Of a stretch of 10,225 bases of DNA, positions 5,111-10,225 are shown piece after piece. The translations under genes were made by a program, and so were the position numbers. The notes under the pieces are model-generated. The model saw only the letters and a list, made by a program, of their open reading frames with translations. It had not been told where the DNA came from and searched no databases. This DNA comes from Candidatus Bathycorpusculum sp. (lineage in GTDB: Archaea; Thermoproteota; Bathyarchaeia; Bathyarchaeales; Bathycorpusculaceae), in assembly GCA_009779045.1 (NCBI GenBank), contig WREZ01000029.1, forward strand, positions 1 to 10,225, in the 5' to 3' direction. Every line of letters starts with the position of its first letter. Within the stretch, counting starts at the first letter, position 1.

Positions 5111-6121
5111 TTAGTGTGTGGATGTTGTGTCTGTTGTCGTGGGTGTGGTGGGAGCGCCGATAGCGTCTTTTAGGTAGGATTTAAATGGCCCGAGTTTGCC
5201 TCCATAATTGCCGGCGGAGATTTTTATTACGCCTGGGCTGTTAATTGAGGCGGTAACGCCTATTTGCATTGCTTTGTTGACGGCTTCTAGTGTTAGTCCG
5301 TTGAGGACTATTTCAAATACGCTTGTTGCGTTTTCTGGGACGACGGTGTTTGGTGCAATTGTTCGTAGAGTTGGGCAGTAGTCTTCGTTTGTTGAAGCTT
5401 TAAGTTTGTATTTTGCAGAACCTGCTTTGCTTCCTGAGCGGCATATACCTCCTGGGAATGGCATGATTACGTCTGGGACGTGTTGGCGTATGGCGTCGAC
5501 TGCGGCTTCGGAGGCTGCTAGGGCTTCGGGTTGGGTTTTAGCGAATATCATAAAGTTACCACCTGCGACTGCTTCCATGGCGCCAAATCCGTCTTCTACT
5601 ATAAAGTTGCCTTCCATTACTGGAATTTTCCAGCATTTGCGACCGCCTATAATTGTTTTCTTTTGAAAACCATCACCGAAATAGCGTAGGCTGCTTCCAA
5701 TGTTTAGGGTGCGTTTTCCTAGTAAACCGTTGAATGCGGCTGTTGAGGGACAGGTCATAACGCATTGACCTATGCGTCCTAAGAGTTGCCCTTTTAGTTC
5801 GAAGCGGTCACGGTTGTAAATTTGAATTAGGACGCCGGGGCGTTTGTCTGGCGTTTGGTCTGCGGGTACCATACGTTCTATAGATGCCTCTGCTGAAGCG
5901 GCGATTACACTGGTGGCAAATCCTGTGGTAATGTTTCCTGCGATTTGTGCCCATTTTTCATTTTGGGCTGTAATTAGAACTCTTCCCACCCATAGGGGGA
6001 ACATTTCAGCAAAAGTGTCACTTACCTCTACTGTTTGTTTTGCTGCAGATTTTACGAAAAAAATTTTTTCTTTATCATCATAACCGATAATTTCAAGTTT
6101 ATTAGTGTTTGGTGACAACAT
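5111..6121 (-). CDS. fhcD: Formylmethanofuran:tetrahydromethanopterin N-formyltransferase
   Basis: The enzyme moves the formyl group from formylmethanofuran to tetrahydromethanopterin, the second step of the archaeal methyl branch of the Wood-Ljungdahl pathway (reversible). It is a cytoplasmic homo-oligomer in characterised methanogens. Family blocks are clear: DTFAEMF (35-41), GRVLITA, RIGQCVMT (116-123), FFGDGY-like YFGDGFQ (147-153), KIPVMEGNFIVED (165-177), FPGGICRSGSKAGSAKY (222-238), ASTNEDYCPTL (242-252) and PGVIKISAGNYGGKLG (296-311). At 336 residues it exceeds the roughly 297 of Methanopyrus Ftr, with about 30 extra N-terminal residues and a Thr/Pro tail (APTTPTTTDTTSTH). No internal ATG or GTG would remove the N-terminal extension. 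The ATG start has AGGT (6132-6129 on the - strand) 7 bases upstream. The gene stands alone; no fwd/fmd or mch gene is nearby. Confidence 0.96.
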   Translation of the reverse strand: MLSPNTNKLEIIGYDDKEKIFFVKSAAKQTVEVSDTFAEMFPLWVGRVLITAQNEKWAQIAGNITTGFATSVIAASAEASIERMVPADQTPDKRPGVLIQIYNRDRFELKGQLLGRIGQCVMTCPSTAAFNGLLGKRTLNIGSSLRYFGDGFQKKTIIGGRKCWKIPVMEGNFIVEDGFGAMEAVAGGNFMIFAKTQPEALAASEAAVDAIRQHVPDVIMPFPGGICRSGSKAGSAKYKLKASTNEDYCPTLRTIAPNTVVPENATSVFEIVLNGLTLEAVNKAMQIGVTASINSPGVIKISAGNYGGKLGPFKSYLKDAIGAPTTPTTTDTTSTH

Positions 6122-6163
6122 AGAAGAGACCTTAAAACCAGTTGGTACTTGTATAATTTAAGA

Positions 6164-6177
6164 GTTTTTATAAAAAC
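6164..6177 (-). promoter_or_regulatory. Promoter TATA element for the formyltransferase, within a 14-bp perfect palindrome
   Basis: GTTTTTATAAAAAC is its own reverse complement and contains TTTATAAA, a good archaeal TATA core. Transcription starting about 25 bases downstream on the - strand (near 6145) would leave a leader of about 24 bases carrying the AGGT binding site before the ATG at 6121. The palindromy may be incidental to the TATA core or may reflect a binding site. Confidence 0.5.
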
Positions 6178-6285
6178 AAGAACGTTCATTTGAGTTAGAC
6201 ATAAAATAATGCGTATACACACAGTTATATACATAATTTTCAACACCTATAACGAAAGACTAGGTATTTGTAGCCAATTTTAAAG

Positions 6286-6312
6286 AGTGTTTTTAGACCT
6301 AATAAAAACACT
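6286..6312. repeat. Perfect 10-bp inverted repeat with 7-base loop
   Basis: AGTGTTTTTA (6286-6295) and TAAAAACACT (6303-6312) are exact reverse complements around the loop GACCTAA. The element lies 45-71 bases past the radical SAM stop and about 165 bases before the formyltransferase start, both genes being on the - strand. It may form an RNA hairpin at the end of the radical SAM transcript, acting as a terminator or stabiliser, or it may be an operator. No T-run follows it on the - strand, although both arms contain T5 or A5. Confidence 0.55.
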
Positions 6313-6356
6313 ATTCAACAAAAGAGTAAGCCACGTTAGACCATATGTGACGACAT

Positions 6357-7427
6357 TCATATTTCTGTCTGAACGTTTGAAAGAGGGGGTGGTGGATAAT
6401 ATTTTCCTTTTATAGGTATTTGGTTTTTGCAGTAGTTACACTGCATCTCGTTTGTTAGGTGCCATTGGGTTATTTCGTATGTGTCGCGTTGTATTATAAG
6501 TTCATTACATGCGGGACAATAGGTGTTTTCTGCTACGTGTCCTGGCATGTTTCCAAGATAAACATATCGTAAGCCTTCACTTTTTGATACAAGATAGGCG
6601 TGTTCCATAGTCTCTAAAGAGGTGGCGGGGAGTGTGGACATTTTGTAGTCAGGGTGAAAACGTAGTAAGTGAAATGGCGTATTTGGTCCTAAATAGTCAT
6701 TGATCCATTTTGCTAAACAGGCTATTTTGGACATTGAATCACCTATTTTGGGAATGATAAGGTTAGTGATTTCAATGTGAATATTTGCGAGCTTGAATTC
6801 TTTTATAGCTTCGAAAATTGGTTGAACCTCAGATACTGTTGAAATGTTTTTGTAGAATCCAGAGTCGCCGGCGGCTTTGAAGTCTATTGTTACAGCATCA
6901 ATATAGGGGGCGATTGTTTTTACGGCTTCAGGGGTTAAATAGCCGTTAGTTACAAAGGTATTAAAGAGACCGGCTTCATGAGCAAGCTTAGCAGTGTTAT
7001 AGGCGTATTCCATAAAAATTGTAGGTTCAGTATAAGTGTAACTAATTCCATGACAATTAGCCTCTTTTGCCGATTTAATAATGTCTTCAGGTGATAGAAG
7101 ATTTCCTGTAACGTCTGTGCTTTGACTTATCATCCAATTGTCGCAGAATTGGCAACGAAAATTACATCCCGCAGCAGCAATTGATGCTACTAACGCGCCA
7201 GGATTAAAATGTGAAAGAGGCTTTTTACCAATAGGATCAACTCCAAAAGAAACTATTTTACCATAATTTAAGGCATACAATATGCCGTCTTTGTTTTTAC
7301 GAACTAAACAAAAACCAGTGGAACCATCTTTAATTAAACAACGTCTGGCACATAGGCAACATTTTACTGACCTTTCAGCCTCTTGAGTGTAGAGCATAGC
7401 TATAGGTGTTGACAAAACAAACCACAC
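6357..7427 (-). CDS. amrS: AmmeMemoRadiSam system radical SAM enzyme (PflA-like)
   Basis: This belongs to the radical SAM family distantly related to pyruvate formate-lyase activating enzyme (COG1180) that often occurs with AMMECR1 and MEMO1 homologues; the reaction is not established. The signature CxxxCxxC is C88, C92, C95 in GCNFRCQFCDNW, binding a 4Fe-4S cluster and S-adenosylmethionine. N-terminal cysteines in CCLCARRC (23-30) and GFC (40) followed by VRKNKDG match the family start. A C-terminal zinc-ribbon-like pair, CPAC (304-307) and CNYC (330-333), may bind metal. The Pro-rich end (PPPP, 345-348) is probably flexible. The frame opens at GTG 7427, but ATG 7397 (MLYTQEAERS) is equally plausible and would suit a TATA-like TTTTAAGA at 7453-7446. 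No AMMECR1 or MEMO1 gene is in the window. Confidence 0.93.
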   Translation of the reverse strand: MWFVLSTPIAMLYTQEAERSVKCCLCARRCLIKDGSTGFCLVRKNKDGILYALNYGKIVSFGVDPIGKKPLSHFNPGALVASIAAAGCNFRCQFCDNWMISQSTDVTGNLLSPEDIIKSAKEANCHGISYTYTEPTIFMEYAYNTAKLAHEAGLFNTFVTNGYLTPEAVKTIAPYIDAVTIDFKAAGDSGFYKNISTVSEVQPIFEAIKEFKLANIHIEITNLIIPKIGDSMSKIACLAKWINDYLGPNTPFHLLRFHPDYKMSTLPATSLETMEHAYLVSKSEGLRYVYLGNMPGHVAENTYCPACNELIIQRDTYEITQWHLTNEMQCNYCKNQIPIKGKYYPPPPLSNVQTEI

Positions 7428-7440
7428 AATAAAAGAGTCA

Positions 7441-7453
7441 TATTTTCTTAAAA
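7441..7453 (-). promoter_or_regulatory. Candidate TATA element for the radical SAM gene
   Basis: On the - strand this reads TTTTAAGAAAATA, centred about 25 bases before 7424. Initiation there would just exclude the GTG at 7427 and favour ATG 7397 as the real start, with a leader of about 27 bases. Confidence 0.35.
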
Positions 7454-7552
7454 CTCTTTAGGCCACTGTCAATAGAAAAAATATAGTAACGTAACTTTTC
7501 GTCAATTCAAACTGAGTAAAAAACTAAAAAAGACAGGCATCAAACACTGCGT

Positions 7553-7566
7553 ATAATGTACATTAT
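7553..7566. promoter_or_regulatory. Perfect 14-bp palindrome, possible operator
   Basis: ATAATGTACATTAT is its own reverse complement. It sits in the 289-base gap (7428-7716) between the surface-protein gene and the radical SAM gene, about 130 bases before the latter. A symmetric AT-rich site of this size is typical of dimeric archaeal regulators of the Lrp or winged-helix type, but no factor can be named. Confidence 0.35.
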
Positions 7567-7689
7567 TTTCTGTAGTGCTGTATGTTACGGTCTTAACATA
7601 TTTTGTCATCGTTATTGCGCAGTCTGAATTTAGGAAATTATCAAACAAAAATAGTAATCAATCAACTAATATTTTCAACAAAGACAAAT

Positions 7690-7704
7690 AAAAAAAAGAA
7701 AAAA
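7690..7704 (-). terminator. Strong oligo-T terminator after the surface-protein gene
   Basis: On the - strand this reads T6, C, T8, starting 12 bases after the stop codon at 7717. A long near-continuous T-tract without a hairpin is the classic archaeal intrinsic terminator. It makes the surface-protein gene a separate transcription unit from the radical SAM gene. Confidence 0.7.
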
Positions 7705-7716
7705 GGGTTTGTGGTT

Positions 7717-10176
7717 TTATTGTTTTTGACCTATTTTTTTGAGGATCAACACTACACCAATGAGTACGACTGCAATGATTGCAATACCCACGCCAATGAT
7801 GTACAATTCGTATGGTGGAGTTTCTACTTCGACTATTTCTGGTGCTGCTGATACGTATGCTTCGGCTTTTGCTTCGCTACTATAGTATGATGCGCTGCCA
7901 TCAAAGAATGCATAGATTTCATATTGACCTGCTTTGGTTGGTGTCCATGCTACGGAGTATCTGCCATATATGTCAGTTGTTGTTTTACCAATTAACTCTG
8001 ATTCTTCAGATTGCCCGTCCCATGCATAAAGTGAAATTTCAACACCTGTAAAGGTAGCTGGTGCTGCAAATTGTTTGTAGACATGAAGCATCCACTCACT
8101 TTGTGACTCATCAGACGCTACTGGAACACCTTTTGGAAATTGCAATTGTGCACGATCGCTTTGTGTGCCTGGTGAAACATCCATAACTGTGCCTGAAATT
8201 AGTGCTGTTGTACCTGCTGTTATAGCAATGTTAGGTGCTAAAACTGTCATGTCACTTGGACCTTTACCGACTGCATAGATTTGTTGATCATATGTATCCA
8301 TGGTTGCAATGATGCTATCACCGATAACTGCTTGACCACCCCATAGAGTTTGACGGAATGCTCCATCGATCTTCCAAATGAGGTCACCTGTTTCTGCGTC
8401 AAGACAGAAGAAGGGTGCACCTCTAGGTTTAGGTTCTAGTGTTGAATGTTCCATGTGGCCAACATAGACTTTGCCGTCTGATATGAAGGGTATAGTTAAC
8501 CACCAGTTTTCTCCTAAATATGATTCGGTATATTGATCTTTTGCTTCATAAGTCCAAAGTTCTTTACCTGTTTCAACGTCATAGCAGTATACAATGCCAG
8601 CAAGACTTGCTTCATAGAGTTTACCATTCACTATTGCTCCTTGTAAGCCGGCATTAGTCCAGGCATCTTGATAGCGATGCGGCTCTGATTCCCACATGTA
8701 TTTGCCTGTTTCTAAACTAAAAGCATAGTTCATTCTGTTTTCTTTTGTCCAGAAAATAGCTACATAAGGATCATCACTAAATGCTGCCCAACGCGATTGT
8801 GTAGTTAACGTAAGATCAGCCCATACGCTAGGTGCTTGTGTCTGTCGTCTATAAAAGAGGACTTGTCCTGGATTTTCTGAATCGATGCTAATTCCTGTAA
8901 GAAATACGCCATCAGTTGCTGAAATGGCTGGTGCAAGAATGACACGATCACCTGGGAATGCAACAAGTATGCTCCCTGGAGTGGTTGTCATTCCTGATAC
9001 TGAAACATTTACGTCATAGCCAAGTGATGCGTCATATGTTCTTCCTTGAATTTGACTGCCCCAAGCATCTGCTGTACCTGTCTTACCTCTGTTAACGACA
9101 TATGTAGAGTTCCACTGTGTTAGTCGCCAGTTTGGATTCGCTGTGGTGCCAATGTTGGTTACTGCGTATTTTAGCATTTCACCACTTGGACCAACATAAA
9201 TAGTTCCGCCTGGAACGTTTGTCATGTTGTATTTGAGGTCACCATTTTTTGCGTCAAGTGCATACATAGTTGTTCCGCTAGTAAGCCATATATAAGCCCA
9301 TGCACCACGGTTATTTTCAGTTACAAAGTTAAGTGTTTGTCCACGTGAAATTCTGCTATTGCCAAAGCTGTATGTGTTTTCCCATAGTACTTTGCCTGTA
9401 CGTAGTTCAACGGCAACAATTGCTTGTTGTGGTGAATTACTGACGTATTTATTGTAGTATAGAACACCTGCAAGGATAATAGAGCCTGCAAATTTACCTT
9501 CATATGCATCTCCGTTTTGAAAACCCACTTCCAGATTAGCTCCGCCTGCTAAACCACCCATGGTGTCGCCAATTGGCATGTTCCATAGGATGTGCGCGCT
9601 CTCTGGTGCGGCATTGTAAGGTGCATAAAAGTTTCGCGGTATAGCTACCCAGCTGCCCATAATTGAGTACCATTCACGGAGTTGTGAATCAACTGGTCTT
9701 GTCCAATAACTTGTTGGCATTGAATGACCTGGGTGAATGGGTTTATACCATCCCTCTATTATTTCAAAAGTAATTATGTCACTTTCACCAGGGGCATAAT
9801 TTCTACCTTTATAAGTTTCACCGTCAAAAAAGCATTGTGCTGTATAGTTTCCTGGTTCTGCAAAGGTAAGGTATCTGCCGATTGTGCCCGTAGACCATGT
9901 TTTCCCTGTATGGTTCTCAACTTTACCGTTAGGGTATGTAATTTGTAGGGTAACATTCCAGCCATCGTTATAAGTGTCTAGTGGTTGTATTAGACCCCAG
10001 TTAAATAGGACTGCTTGTCCAACACCAGCTGGATTTGGAATTGCGTCAACAAATGGCCAACTAACTACTTTTGATTGTGCGTTTACGTTCGGCACTGCAA
10101 GCATAGACGCTATAAAAGATAGCATTAGTAACACTGCAAACATCTTGACAATATTTTTAGATTTTGTATAATTCAT
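7717..10176 (-). CDS. Secreted, membrane-anchored PQQ-like beta-propeller protein with Ig-like domains
   Basis: This is an 819-residue cell-surface protein of unknown ligand. Residues 1-33 form a signal peptide: a basic start, a hydrophobic core MFAVLLMLSFIASMLAV, then a VNA-Q cleavage site. Residues about 38-140 look like an Ig-like domain. From about 190 to 640 there are PQQ-propeller blades marked by repeated TG-x-x-x-W motifs: TGKVLWENT (260), NGDLKYNM (311), TGKYMWES (490), TGKELWTYEA (536) and TGDLIWKIDG (596). An Ig-like/carboxypeptidase-regulatory-like domain covers about 705-777 (DIYGRYSVAWTPTKAGQYEIYAFF). A membrane helix at about 791-813 ends in KKIGQKQ, anchoring the protein with the bulk outside. 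Several NxS/T sequons (for example N74, N88, N110, N317, N356, N390) fit archaeal N-glycosylation. The propeller fold does not prove PQQ binding or enzyme activity. GAGGT (10187-10183) lies 6 bases before the ATG. Confidence 0.92.
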   Translation of the reverse strand: MNYTKSKNIVKMFAVLLMLSFIASMLAVPNVNAQSKVVSWPFVDAIPNPAGVGQAVLFNWGLIQPLDTYNDGWNVTLQITYPNGKVENHTGKTWSTGTIGRYLTFAEPGNYTAQCFFDGETYKGRNYAPGESDIITFEIIEGWYKPIHPGHSMPTSYWTRPVDSQLREWYSIMGSWVAIPRNFYAPYNAAPESAHILWNMPIGDTMGGLAGGANLEVGFQNGDAYEGKFAGSIILAGVLYYNKYVSNSPQQAIVAVELRTGKVLWENTYSFGNSRISRGQTLNFVTENNRGAWAYIWLTSGTTMYALDAKNGDLKYNMTNVPGGTIYVGPSGEMLKYAVTNIGTTANPNWRLTQWNSTYVVNRGKTGTADAWGSQIQGRTYDASLGYDVNVSVSGMTTTPGSILVAFPGDRVILAPAISATDGVFLTGISIDSENPGQVLFYRRQTQAPSVWADLTLTTQSRWAAFSDDPYVAIFWTKENRMNYAFSLETGKYMWESEPHRYQDAWTNAGLQGAIVNGKLYEASLAGIVYCYDVETGKELWTYEAKDQYTESYLGENWWLTIPFISDGKVYVGHMEHSTLEPKPRGAPFFCLDAETGDLIWKIDGAFRQTLWGGQAVIGDSIIATMDTYDQQIYAVGKGPSDMTVLAPNIAITAGTTALISGTVMDVSPGTQSDRAQLQFPKGVPVASDESQSEWMLHVYKQFAAPATFTGVEISLYAWDGQSEESELIGKTTTDIYGRYSVAWTPTKAGQYEIYAFFDGSASYYSSEAKAEAYVSAAPEIVEVETPPYELYIIGVGIAIIAVVLIGVVLILKKIGQKQ

Positions 10177-10214
10177 TTATTTACCTCATTATAACACCTA
10201 CTAACCAAATATGT

Positions 10215-10225
10215 CTTAATAAAAG
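10215..10225 (-). promoter_or_regulatory. Candidate TATA element for the surface-protein gene
   Basis: On the - strand CTTTTATTAAG is centred about 44 bases before the ATG. Initiation near 10195 would give a leader of about 19 bases that includes the GAGGT binding site. The element touches the window edge, so upstream BRE context cannot be seen. Confidence 0.4.

Noticed and set aside
5406..6083. Plus-strand frames at 5406-5666 and 5844-6083 within the formyltransferase
   Set aside because: They are opposite-strand shadows of a clearly conserved enzyme.
6052..6246. 64-codon minus-strand frame across the formyltransferase start
   Set aside because: It is out of frame with the conserved gene, and its translation is AT-driven hydrophobic sequence. 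It also covers the promoter palindrome.
7603..8051. Plus-strand frames at 7603-7851 and 7812-8051
   Set aside because: They overlap the terminator and the C-terminal anchor of the surface protein in antisense. A poly-Lys stretch comes from the oligo-A terminator tract.
9321..10171. Small frames at 9321-9509, 9724-9948, 9774-9965 and 9974-10171
   Set aside because: All lie within the 819-residue surface-protein gene in other frames and have no features of their own.
1..10225. CRISPR array, insertion sequence or prophage cassette
   Set aside because: There are no regularly spaced repeats, transposase or integrase genes, or terminal inverted repeats with target duplications. The phage-like metallopeptidase alone is not evidence of a prophage.

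Overview
The window looks like a piece of a mesophilic, AT-rich archaeal chromosome. A class 1 archaeal/eukaryotic-type release factor (aRF1), a eukaryotic-type topoisomerase IB, a formylmethanofuran:tetrahydromethanopterin formyltransferase and a secreted beta-propeller protein lie together, with archaeal-style TATA elements and oligo-T terminators. Topoisomerase IB together with the tetrahydromethanopterin formyltransferase fits Bathyarchaeia (Thermoproteota) best. That placement is an inference from known gene distributions, not a search result.

Left part, + strand (1-3452). A truncated membrane-protein C-terminus enters from the left edge. It is followed by an unrecognised 150-residue helical, probably coiled-coil protein and a small HExxH putative metallopeptidase. 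Next come a complete topoisomerase IB and a DUF167 (YggU-like) protein whose reading frame overlaps the topoisomerase end, so these two probably form an operon. Very short SD-bearing reading frames sit immediately upstream of both the metallopeptidase and the topoisomerase.

Right part, - strand (3460-10176). aRF1 converges on the DUF167 gene with only 7 bases between stop codons. A 385-base gene-free stretch follows, strongly G+T-rich on the + strand. Beyond it are the formyltransferase, an AmmeMemoRadiSam-type radical SAM enzyme, and an 819-residue cell-surface protein with signal peptide, Ig-like domain, PQQ-like propeller, second Ig-like domain and C-terminal membrane anchor. Gaps of 235 and 289 bases, with candidate promoters, palindromes and a strong oligo-T terminator, suggest these three are separate transcription units.

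Functionally this is a housekeeping/metabolic neighbourhood: translation termination, DNA supercoil relaxation, and one step of the archaeal methyl branch of the Wood-Ljungdahl pathway, beside a surface protein. No CRISPR, tRNA, rRNA, insertion sequence or obvious defence cassette was seen. The most unusual signals are a sharp codon-usage change inside the topoisomerase gene, the strand-asymmetric G+T-rich spacer that seems to run into the formyltransferase C-terminal tail, intergenic palindromes and hairpins, and the short upstream reading frames.
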